This document shows positions 1 through 5,305 of a DNA stretch of 5,305 bases, piece by piece (position 1 is the first letter of the stretch; every line of letters begins with the position of its first letter). The stretch is from Lachnospiraceae bacterium (GTDB lineage Bacteria; Bacillota; Clostridia; Lachnospirales; Lachnospiraceae), in assembly GCA_003520105.1 (NCBI GenBank), contig DOVL01000305.1:1-5305 (forward strand), read 5' to 3'. The notes below the pieces were generated by a model. The model was not told where the DNA came from, did no database searches, and was given only the letters and a program-made list of their open reading frames with translations. The translations under genes and the position numbers were made by a program.

Positions 1-257
1 TCACGGTCAGGGTCGGTTGCGAGATATATCTTATCTGCCTTCTTGACCTCTTTACGAAGCGCAGCAAGAACATCACCTTTTCCCCTAATGGTGATGTACT
101 GTGGTTCGAAATCATTTTCGATATCTATACCCATCTTACTCTTCGGAAGATCTCTTACATGGCCATAGGAAGCTATGACCTCATAGTCCTTTCCGAGGAA
201 CTTTTTAATTGTTTTTGCCTTAGCCGGTGACTCGACTATCACAAGATTTTTTGCCAT
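1..257 (-). CDS. topA: DNA topoisomerase I, N-terminal part (cut by left edge)
   Basis: Type IA topoisomerase, which relaxes negative supercoils by nicking and passing single strands of chromosomal DNA. Only the first 85 codons are visible; the family usually has about 700 residues. The visible part is the first half of the TOPRIM domain. It opens [17 protein letters not shown], where Glu9 is the conserved catalytic acid. SYGHVRDLP follows at about residues 30-38. The acidic metal-binding motif DPDR (Asp82, Asp84) falls at the window edge. The ATG at 257 is chosen because homologues start with this same sequence and AGAGGGG (267-273) lies 9 bases upstream as a ribosome-binding site. The gene follows dprA by 201 bases, the usual order in Clostridia and Bacilli, and probably has its own promoter (355-383). 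Identification is essentially certain; the active-site Tyr and C-terminal zinc region are outside the window. Confidence 0.97.
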   Translation of the reverse strand, partial: MAKNLVIVESPAKAKTIKKFLGKDYEVIASYGHVRDLPKSKMGIDIENDFEPQYITIRGKGDVLAALRKEVKKADKIYLATDPDR

Positions 258-354
258 TATTCTTAACCCCTCTATGAATAAAAATCATTGTAAAATATAC
301 TGTTTTAAATACTTTCCGCGCCCTTCGGCACGTTTCCCGTCGTTACGATTGCAT

Positions 355-383
355 AATATACAACAATTTTTTTCATAATGCAA
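355..383 (-). promoter_or_regulatory. candidate sigma-A promoter for topA
   Basis: Read on the minus strand, a -35-like TTGCAT (378-383) is separated by exactly 17 bases from a -10-like TATATT (355-360), inside very AT-rich sequence. The -10 matches the consensus at 5 of 6 positions but the -35 at only 3 of 6. Transcription would start near 348 and leave a leader of about 90 bases before topA. No Rho-independent terminator is visible after dprA, so topA may also receive read-through from the comM-dprA transcript. The rest of the 258-458 spacer shows no gene or clear structured RNA. Confidence 0.45.
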
Positions 384-458
384 GAGAGTTTTTTCTATAT
401 TAAATAATACCCCGATACCAACAGCCCGATTTTTTCACATACAAATACACCGGTTTTA

Positions 459-1658
459 TCAACGCATCGTCCTTCTGTAATAGCCCCTTTCAACCTCGGT
501 TACAAGTCCGTTTCTCTTAAGATTGATAAGCCCGGCAATACACATGGCAAGGCCGATTCCCGAGGCTCTGACTATATCATCTATAAACTGCGGTTCATTT
601 GTGATCACCTTATATATTTCCTCCTCTCCGGCACTCAGCCGTGATAAAACATTCCTTCCGTCCGAGGTTCTGCCTCCCGGATAATTATACCCGTTAGTAC
701 CTGCCTGATATGAAGCGTCGCTTGAGCCGGCCGGACAATTCGATTTATTATATGATGTATCATTATTCACTTCAGAGACACCCATCAGATCTTCAAGTAT
801 TATATCTATTTTATCCACCAGCGTCGCACCGTCTCTGATAAGCCTGTTGGTCCCGGCACTGAGCGGATCATTGATCCTTCCCGGAACCGCATAGATATTT
901 CTCCCCTGAAGAAGAGCCTGATCAGCTGTTATAAGAGAGCCGCTCTTCTCCCTCGCTTCAATAACCACAGTTCCCTGGCACAGTCCGCTGATGATGCGAT
1001 TCCTCAGAGGAAAGTTGTATGCAAAGGACGGCACGTCAAGTCCGTTCTCGGAGATGATAAGATGCTCATCATACATCTTTCTGTAGAGCAGTTCATTTCC
1101 TTTCGGATAAATATAGTTAATTCCGCAGCCCGATACACCTATGGTTCTGCCGCCTCCTCTTATCGCCCCTTTATGAGATGCAGTATCTATACCATAAGCA
1201 AGTCCGCTGACAATAACAACCCCTGCCTTGGCAAGTTCGGAAGCAAGAAGCTTCGCCGCCTCTCTTCCGTATTCGGTAGCCTGACGTGATCCGACCATAG
1301 CTATCATATACGGAGCCTTTAAAATATCGATCCGTCCTTTATAGAAAAGCACCCTCGGAGCGTCAGCTATCTCCTTCAGCCTGTCCGGATACTCCGGATC
1401 TTCAAGCATTATGTATCCAAAGCCTTCTCTTTCCATCCTTTCCTTATAGCTGCAGATTCTTTCCTCTATATCTTCACCGCTCAGGAGCTGTGAAAGCTTT
1501 TCTGCCATGCTTCCTGCGATAAGAAGTTTGAACTCCTCCGTATCCGCCTTGCAAACCGCTTCAGCACTGCCAAAATAATCTATAAGCGTTGACATACTAA
1601 CCGTTCCAATTTCATTTAATCCTGCCAGATAAAGTAAATAATCTCTTTCCGTGATCAT
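459..1658 (-). CDS. dprA: DNA processing protein DprA (Smf)
   Basis: Cytoplasmic protein that binds incoming single-stranded DNA and loads RecA on it during natural transformation; also common in bacteria not known to be transformable. The 399 residues comprise an N-terminal helical region (1-85), the entry motif YPDRLKEI (90-97) and a Rossmann-like DprA domain. That domain shows MVGSRQATEYG (121-131), SGLAYGIDTASHKGA (151-165), NFPLRNRIISGL (215-226), EAREKSGSLITADQA (234-248), AVPG (257-260) and GTNRLIRDGA (269-278). A Ser/Asn/Gly/Tyr-rich linker (about 294-337) joins a C-terminal winged-helix domain (about 341-395). The linker makes the protein slightly long for the family. The ATG overlaps the comM stop in ATGA. 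GGTGAT (1664-1669) lies 5 bases upstream as a plausible ribosome site inside the end of comM, suggesting translational coupling. No frameshift or missing core motif is seen. Confidence 0.97.
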   Translation of the reverse strand: MITERDYLLYLAGLNEIGTVSMSTLIDYFGSAEAVCKADTEEFKLLIAGSMAEKLSQLLSGEDIEERICSYKERMEREGFGYIMLEDPEYPDRLKEIADAPRVLFYKGRIDILKAPYMIAMVGSRQATEYGREAAKLLASELAKAGVVIVSGLAYGIDTASHKGAIRGGGRTIGVSGCGINYIYPKGNELLYRKMYDEHLIISENGLDVPSFAYNFPLRNRIISGLCQGTVVIEAREKSGSLITADQALLQGRNIYAVPGRINDPLSAGTNRLIRDGATLVDKIDIILEDLMGVSEVNNDTSYNKSNCPAGSSDASYQAGTNGYNYPGGRTSDGRNVLSRLSAGEEEIYKVITNEPQFIDDIVRASGIGLAMCIAGLINLKRNGLVTEVERGYYRRTMR

Positions 1659-3217
1659 AAGTCATCACCCGCCCTTTCCTCCATAGCCGTATTTCGATAA
1701 AACATCGCCTCGTAAACATCTTCCTCCGTTATCTCCTCGTGGTCATTTAAGTCTGCCACTGTTCTGGCGAGCTTCTTTATTCGGAAATACCCTCTTGCGG
1801 AAAGCTGTGATTTATCAAATTCATTTTTAAGCAGTCTCTCACCGGCGGATGAGATGTGGATGTATTTTCCCAGAATATCCTGACGCAGCTCTGAATTATA
1901 ATTGAACTGTTCATCTCTGTAACGGTAAAGCTGCCGTTCTCTTGCGGCAAGTATCATATCTCTCATCTCACAGGACGAAAGTGTCGGAGTATCATCCGAA
2001 AGGGCACTGTACGGAACAGGTCTGACAAGAAGCCTGATATCAATTCTGTCCATGATAGGAAAGCTTATCTTATTTCTAAAGGCCCTTATCTCCCTCTCCG
2101 AACAATGGCACAGCCTTCTATCAGGATAATGTCCGCACGGGCATGGATTACTCGCCGCCACAAGCATGAATTCTGCCGGATAATCATAAACCGCATGGAG
2201 TCTTGAAATAGTTACCTTCTTATCCTCCATCGGCTGACGCAGGCACTCTATGACATTCTTTTTGTATTCCGGAAGTTCATCCAGGAAGAGAACTCCTCTG
2301 TGAGAGAGACTGACCTCTCCCGGCTTCGGAACGATCCCACCGCCCATCAGAGCTGTCGAGGTCACCGTATGATGAGGGCTTCTGAAAGGTCTTCTTAGCA
2401 TAAGTCCTTCGCAGTTTTTAGTCAGTCCCGCAATACTGTAGATCTTCGTAAGCTCTATGCTCTCATCAAAGCTGAGCGGCGGCATTATACCGGGAATACA
2501 CTTCGCTATCATGGATTTGCCGGATCCTGCCGCTCCGTTCATCAGAATATTATGGAAGCCGGAAACCGCGAGCATAACTCCTCTCTTCATGCTGTCCTGC
2601 CCCTTGACAGAAAACATGTCGTACCCCAATGCAGATTGATCGTTATTCTCATCGATCAATGGCTCTCTGTCTGCACCGCCTTCCTTGATGATCACCGAAT
2701 CTTTTTTACCTTCGCTCAGATATTCCACAAGGCTTACTATATTTTCCACTCCAATAATAGTAATCCCCTCAACCAGAGCAGCCTCACTTATATTTCCGAT
2801 GGGAAGGATAACTCTCTTTATGCCCTGTTTTGAGGCATAATGAACTATAGGAAGAACGCCCTCCACAGGCTTGACCTCCCCTGAAAGGCCCAATTCTCCC
2901 AATATTATTGTGTTTTGTAATTTGTTTTCGGGAATGATCTGCATCGAAACAAGAATAGCTGATGCTATTGCCAGATCATAGACGGCTCCATCCTTCTTCA
3001 CATCCGCCGGCGAAAGATTGACAGTTATCCTGCTCGCCGGTAGGACAAAGCCTGAGTTTTTGAGCGCAGTTCTTACTCTCTCGCCCGATTCCTTAACCGA
3101 CGAGGCAAGGTAGCCAACAAGAGACAGAACCGGCAGACCGGGACTGATGTCTGCTTCAACATTTACAAGCATCCCATCAATACCGAGTGTCATACCACTG
3201 ATCACTTTACTATACAT
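1655..3217 (-). CDS. comM: ComM/YifB family AAA+ ATPase (Mg-chelatase ChlI-like)
   Basis: AAA+ ATPase of the ComM family. The Vibrio and Haemophilus homologues act as a branch-migration helicase that helps integrate transforming DNA; here the role is inferred from family and from the adjoining dprA. The 520 residues contain a Lon-protease-like ChlI domain (about 20-165, with TVNLSPADVKKDG at 65-77). An AAA+ core follows: Walker A GAAGSGKS (228-235), RSPHHTVTSTALMGGG (279-294), Walker B GVLFLDELPEY (308-318) and MDRID (389-393, arginine-finger region). Cysteines 359, 361, 370 and 372 form a possible zinc knuckle. The Mg-chelatase C-terminal domain runs from about 415, with sensor-2-like SARGYFRIKKLART (473-486). 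The sequence VGYLASSVKES (34-44) replaces the more usual VGLPD version. The ATG is supported by AAGGAG (3223-3228), 5 bases upstream. The metal-chelatase role proper is unlikely because no ChlD/ChlH partner is present in the window. Confidence 0.96.
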   Translation of the reverse strand: MYSKVISGMTLGIDGMLVNVEADISPGLPVLSLVGYLASSVKESGERVRTALKNSGFVLPASRITVNLSPADVKKDGAVYDLAIASAILVSMQIIPENKLQNTIILGELGLSGEVKPVEGVLPIVHYASKQGIKRVILPIGNISEAALVEGITIIGVENIVSLVEYLSEGKKDSVIIKEGGADREPLIDENNDQSALGYDMFSVKGQDSMKRGVMLAVSGFHNILMNGAAGSGKSMIAKCIPGIMPPLSFDESIELTKIYSIAGLTKNCEGLMLRRPFRSPHHTVTSTALMGGGIVPKPGEVSLSHRGVLFLDELPEYKKNVIECLRQPMEDKKVTISRLHAVYDYPAEFMLVAASNPCPCGHYPDRRLCHCSEREIRAFRNKISFPIMDRIDIRLLVRPVPYSALSDDTPTLSSCEMRDMILAARERQLYRYRDEQFNYNSELRQDILGKYIHISSAGERLLKNEFDKSQLSARGYFRIKKLARTVADLNDHEEITEEDVYEAMFYRNTAMEERAGDDL

Positions 3218-3265
3218 TTTTTCTCCTTCCGCCTCTCCGGGTGCAGTGAAGAAAAATGTATTTTT

Positions 3266-3294
3266 AATATAACAGATAAAATAAAAAAGAGCAA
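3266..3294 (-). promoter_or_regulatory. extended -10 promoter for comM-dprA
   Basis: On the minus strand a -10 box TATATT (3266-3271) is preceded by TGT, giving an extended -10 element. A -35-like TTGCTC (3289-3294) lies 17 bases further upstream. The predicted start near 3259 leaves a leader of about 40 bases with a strong ribosome site before comM. The -35 sequence is also part of the 3' arm of the terminator hairpin of the upstream gene, so the two signals share bases. Confidence 0.55.
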
Positions 3295-3344
3295 ATCAGG
3301 AATGTCGCAGTTTTGTTGCGCAACAAACCGATGCTCTTTTTTAT
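3281..3344 (-). terminator. Rho-independent terminator after the flavin reductase gene
   Basis: The arms at 3281-3293 and 3332-3344 are perfect 13-base reverse complements (ATAAAAAAGAGCA and TGCTCTTTTTTAT). On the minus strand the GAGCA/TGCTC stem is followed by TTTTTTATTTTAT, the expected U-tract. The stem can extend inward by four more pairs (3328-3331 with 3296-3297 and 3299-3300) across small bulges. It begins 4 bases after the flavin reductase stop codon. It is symmetric enough to stop transcription in both directions, though no plus-strand gene is near. The 38-base loop is unusually large and contains its own 16-base palindrome, so the tip probably folds as a second hairpin. Confidence 0.8.
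3312..3327. repeat. perfect 16-bp palindrome inside the terminator loop
   Basis: TTTGTTGCGCAACAAA is an exact inverted repeat with no spacer, 8 bases per half-site, centred between 3319 and 3320. In RNA it could form a 6-bp stem with a GCGC tetraloop that stacks on the terminator stem. In DNA it has the symmetry of a dimeric repressor operator and lies about 18 bases upstream of the comM -35 box. I do not recognise it as the site of a named regulator, and it does not resemble the Bacillus Zur box. Confidence 0.6.
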
Positions 3345-3348
3345 CTTT

Positions 3349-3912
3349 CTATTTCTTTCTTACCGAGTAACCAAACGATCCCAGCTTCTCACCCAATGTA
3401 AAATACTCACCATGCGAGTAAACCATAAGGCCCGATGCATTCAGATCAAATTTACCGGTTTCATCCATAAACTCATTGCTTGCAGATACAGAAACAACAT
3501 CCGCGATGAACATATCATGTGAACCGAGCGGAATTATCTCCTTAACCTTGCAGGCGATGCAAAGAGGACTTTCATCGATTCCCGGACACGATACACCCTT
3601 CACATCAACCGGTGTAAGCTTCATCTCCGCAAACTTATCAGTATCCTTGCCGGACTTTACTCCGCAGTAATCGGTTGCGAAGGTAAGCTTGTCATTAACA
3701 AGATTTATAACAAACTCTCCGGTCTCTTTGATTATGTCATATGAATATCTTGATGGACGGATCGATATGCTGACCATTGCAGGGTCTGAACATATAGTTC
3801 CCGCCCAGGCTATTGTAAGGGCATTTGGCTTCTCGCCCGGTCTCTGACAGCTTACAAGAACTGCAGGGAGCGGGTAGAGCATGTTGCCCGGCTTAAATTC
3901 TGCTCTGGACAT
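3349..3912 (-). CDS. flavin reductase / flavoredoxin family protein
   Basis: Small cytoplasmic FMN-binding protein of the flavin reductase-like family, which contains FMN reductases and flavoredoxins. The 187 residues form a single domain, normal for the family. Recognisable segments are NALTIAWAGTICSDPAMVSI (30-49, FMN-phosphate-contacting region), the IRPSRYSY segment (51-58), GEFVINL (65-71), SPLCIACKV (115-123), HDMFIADVVSV (132-142) and the C-terminal YTLG-like ending GEYFTLGEKLGSFGYSV (168-184). Cysteines at 22, 41, 83, 109, 118 and 121 are scattered and do not form a clear metal or iron-sulfur site. The ATG is supported by AGAGG, 5 bases upstream. The gene starts 13 bases after the CobW-like gene, so the two are almost certainly co-transcribed, and a terminator follows its stop codon at once. 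Its natural electron acceptor cannot be told from sequence; a role with the metal-related neighbours is inferred only from position. Confidence 0.88.
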   Translation of the reverse strand: MSRAEFKPGNMLYPLPAVLVSCQRPGEKPNALTIAWAGTICSDPAMVSISIRPSRYSYDIIKETGEFVINLVNDKLTFATDYCGVKSGKDTDKFAEMKLTPVDVKGVSCPGIDESPLCIACKVKEIIPLGSHDMFIADVVSVSASNEFMDETGKFDLNASGLMVYSHGEYFTLGEKLGSFGYSVRKK

Positions 3913-3925
3913 ATTTTCCTCTCTT

Positions 3926-4876
3926 TTAATAGTTAAAATAAACTAATTCCTCTGCAGCCGGAGATGTCTTCGCAACACTATCGGCGTAGATTACAGGGCC
4001 GTCGCCCTCGAATTCAGGATAGAATTCTTTCTCGATGGTGCCTTCAACGATTACCCAGTCACGATCCTTCAGGGACTTTGCACCGCCGTAGTAGCATTTA
4101 AAGCCTACGAAGGCTACGTCTGCTGCACAGCAGGTCATTGCGAAACGACCCGGTACAAATTCATTTGCACCGTATGTGCTTGGCTTATGAACCATGGCCT
4201 TGAATTTGATCTTCTTGCCGAGGTATTTGTCCGGATTATCTGCAGCATCGATATAGAACAGACCGAAATCCTCCTCATCAAAGGTAATGAGCGGACCGTC
4301 TGTATCGAAAGGAAGCTCAGCCTCCTCCTCGTCAGCATCTGCGACACCGTCTTTATTCTCAAATATAACCTGAGCACGTCTGTTTACGGCTCTGATACTT
4401 CTTCTGTATTCAGCCTTCTTAGTATTTTCATCGCAACGATTGAAGATGATCATATCGGCATTCTTAAGCTGATCCATGATGATCTTCTTCATATTGCTTA
4501 TATAAACATCAAAGGTGGATGCATCTACGAAAGAAAGCACCTGAACAACTGTCCATCCCTTCGGAACACGGATATTAAATATCCTGTCCAGCTCCCACAT
4601 GCCGTTGTACTCGATCATAACCAGCTCAGGCTTAACCCTCGCGCTGATATTGAGGAGATTCTCGGCATTCAGAGTTTCCTCGGTAATGAACTCAACAAAT
4701 ATATTCTTCTTTGCGAGCGCCTCGATGTCATATTCTTCCTCTCCGTCCTCGCAGACAAGGAGAAGTGTCTTCTGTCCGTCGGTAAACGAACGGTCTATCA
4801 GAGTTTCCTTGGCAAATCTGGTCTTGCCGCTGCCAAGAAAGCCCATAAATACATAAACAGGAATTTCCTTATTCAT
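3926..4876 (-). CDS. CobW-like P-loop GTPase fused to a YcgQ/DUF1980-like domain
   Basis: A 316-residue soluble two-domain protein, probably for metal handling. Residues 6-175 resemble the GTPase domain of the COG0523/CobW family: Walker A GFLGSGKT (12-19), MIEYNGMW (87-94, where CobW proteins have a Glu-rich Walker B region), FVDASTFD (116-123) and NRCD (146-149, a variant of the NKxD guanine motif). The Cys-x-Cys-Cys metal motif expected between Walker A and B is absent; only VCEDGEEEYD (41-50) lies in the region where it is expected. An acidic linker (about 180-205) leads to a C-terminal domain (205-316) with GKKIKFKAMVHKP, GRFAMTCCAADVAFVGF (243-259) and DWVIVEGTIEKE. That domain resembles the conserved end of YcgQ/DUF1980 (TIGR03943) proteins rather than CobW_C. 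The longer GTG start at 4888 lacks a ribosome site; ATG 4876 has GAGG 6 bases upstream. It lies between a His-rich CobW protein and a flavin reductase. Confidence 0.8.
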   Translation of the reverse strand: MNKEIPVYVFMGFLGSGKTRFAKETLIDRSFTDGQKTLLLVCEDGEEEYDIEALAKKNIFVEFITEETLNAENLLNISARVKPELVMIEYNGMWELDRIFNIRVPKGWTVVQVLSFVDASTFDVYISNMKKIIMDQLKNADMIIFNRCDENTKKAEYRRSIRAVNRRAQVIFENKDGVADADEEEAELPFDTDGPLITFDEEDFGLFYIDAADNPDKYLGKKIKFKAMVHKPSTYGANEFVPGRFAMTCCAADVAFVGFKCYYGGAKSLKDRDWVIVEGTIEKEFYPEFEGDGPVIYADSVAKTSPAAEELVYFNY

Positions 4877-4880
4877 ATTT

Positions 4881-4887
4881 ATCCTCA
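4881..4887 (-). promoter_or_regulatory. ribosome-binding site that fixes the start of the CobW-fusion gene
   Basis: TGAGGAT on the minus strand places the core GAGG (4883-4886) 6 bases before ATG 4876. The in-frame GTG at 4888 overlaps this site and has only AT-rich sequence upstream, so the shorter start beginning MNKEIPVYVF is preferred. It also places the P-loop about 10 residues from the N-terminus, as is normal in CobW proteins. Confidence 0.7.
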
Positions 4888-4926
4888 CATTAACATAATT
4901 AAACAGCTATTATTAGAGATACAGTG

Positions 4927-4953
4927 ATTATCCTCTATCCGATCACAAGTCAA
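4927..4953 (-). promoter_or_regulatory. weak candidate promoter in the gap between the two CobW genes
   Basis: The 97-base gap between the two GTPase genes holds a -35-like TTGACT (4948-4953, 5 of 6) and a -10-like GATAAT (4927-4932, 5 of 6) on the minus strand. The 15-base spacer between them is shorter than the usual 16-18. A bulged inverted repeat (4915-4936) overlaps the -10 but has no T-tract after it, so it is not a convincing terminator. The gene pair may be one transcript with a secondary internal promoter, or the second gene may start its own unit. Confidence 0.3.
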
Positions 4954-4973
4954 TCGATCATCAGATCAACAAA

Positions 4974-5305
4974 CTAGTTAACTCCGAACAGTTCAGCAAT
5001 CTTAGCCTCGTCAAGCTTGCTTCCGATAACACAGAGCTTTCCGGTATAATCAGCTACACCTTCTCTTACCTCATACTCGCCCGGCACAAGGTCGAACTCA
5101 AGCCACTTACCTTCCTTGTTAGGGATGATTCCCTTGGCACGAAGGATGATACCGAACTCATTGTCCTCTTCAACTGCAAGCTTATCAAGTATAGCCTTGA
5201 GATCTGACTCATCATATTTGTGAGCTGTCTCTCTGCCCCAGCTTGTAAATATCTCATCTGCATCATGTCCGTGATGGTGGTGATGATGTCCGCAGCTGCA
5301 TACTC
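4974..5305 (-). CDS. COG0523 (CobW/YciC-type) GTPase with His-rich metal tract, C-terminal part
   Basis: The last 109 codons of a gene entering from the right edge; the stop is TAG at 4974. The visible part begins with V-CSCGHHHHHHGHD (residues encoded at 5262-5303), a Cys-x-Cys plus seven-His metal-binding tract like those between the GTPase and C-terminal domains of COG0523 metallochaperones. The rest is a CobW C-terminal domain: DADEIFTSWG, SDLKAILDKL, a core strand FGIILRAKGIIPN, then KWLEFDLVPGEYEV and GKLCVIGSKLDEAKI near the end. COG0523 proteins use GTP hydrolysis to deliver Zn, Co or Ni, and are often induced by metal starvation; the metal here cannot be read from sequence. The Walker motifs and CxCC motif should lie off the window. 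The His tract reads in only one frame, which continues without a stop to the edge; overlapping open frames here are artefacts. Confidence 0.88.
   Translation of the reverse strand, partial: VCSCGHHHHHHGHDADEIFTSWGRETAHKYDESDLKAILDKLAVEEDNEFGIILRAKGIIPNKEGKWLEFDLVPGEYEVREGVADYTGKLCVIGSKLDEAKIAELFGVN

Noticed and set aside
305..376. Possible 23-codon small protein (MKKIVVYYAIVTTG...) upstream of topA on the minus strand
   Set aside because: No ribosome-binding site precedes it, and it overlaps the predicted -35/-10 of the topA promoter so it would not be transcribed from there. It could only be read from a dprA read-through transcript. Conservation would be needed to revive it.
401..430. Possible terminator after dprA formed by the two CCCGAT copies (411-416 and 425-430)
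   Set aside because: The two copies are direct, not inverted, repeats, and the T-run lies on the wrong side for minus-strand transcription.
4187..4927. 246-codon open frame on the plus strand, opposite the CobW-fusion gene
   Set aside because: The minus strand encodes a clear P-loop protein across the same bases. The plus-strand translation shows no recognisable family motif and is explained as an antisense shadow of the real gene.
4915..4936. Bulged inverted repeat (AGAGGATA...TATCTCT) as a terminator between the two CobW genes
   Set aside because: Only a 7-bp A/T-rich stem with a bulge and no T-run after it in the direction of transcription.
4877..4973. Zur or Fur operator upstream of the CobW-fusion gene
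   Set aside because: No palindrome resembling the Bacillus Zur consensus or a Fur box is present. Any metal-responsive operator would more likely lie before the first gene, outside the window.
5066..5266. 66-codon minus-strand open frame at the right end
   Set aside because: It overlaps the CobW C-terminal domain in another frame. The frame with the His tract and FGIILRAKGIIPN continues to the window edge and fits a known family.

Overview
All the genes recognised in this window lie on the minus strand, so reading from the right edge to the left follows transcription. The organism is most likely a low-to-mid GC Firmicute of the Clostridia, with Lachnospiraceae the best guess. Three things point there: the order comM (YifB-type) - dprA - topA, the A/T-rich sigma-A-like promoters with purine-rich Shine-Dalgarno sites, and a clostridial-style ComM N-terminus. 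This is inference from gene order and protein style, because no rRNA or other taxonomic marker is present.

Right part (about 3349-5305): a probable metal-handling operon. It starts with the C-terminal 109 residues of a COG0523 (CobW/YjiA/YciC-type) GTPase that carries a Cys-x-Cys-Gly-His6-Gly-His metal-binding tract. A second, unusual P-loop protein follows. It has a CobW-like GTPase half but no recognisable Cys-x-Cys-Cys metal motif, and in place of the CobW C-terminal domain it carries a domain resembling YcgQ/DUF1980 (TIGR03943), with a TCCAAD motif. Thirteen bases later comes a flavin reductase/flavoredoxin-family protein. The unit ends at an elaborate hairpin terminator (3281-3344) whose loop contains a perfect 16-bp palindrome.

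Left part (1-3294): a DNA-processing block. A good extended -10 promoter (3266-3294), overlapping the upstream terminator, precedes comM (AAA+ helicase-like protein of the Mg-chelatase family). comM overlaps dprA (single-strand DNA and RecA loader) by four bases, so the two are probably translationally coupled. Both act on incoming single-stranded DNA during natural transformation. They are also widespread in bacteria never shown to be transformable, so their presence does not prove competence. After a 201-bp AT-rich spacer with its own candidate promoter comes the first 85 codons of topA (DNA topoisomerase I), which runs off the left edge.

No rRNA, tRNA, CRISPR array, insertion sequence or prophage gene was seen. 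The left half is conserved chromosomal housekeeping. The most interesting content is the CobW-YcgQ-like fusion beside a His-rich CobW protein, and the compact terminator/palindrome/promoter region.
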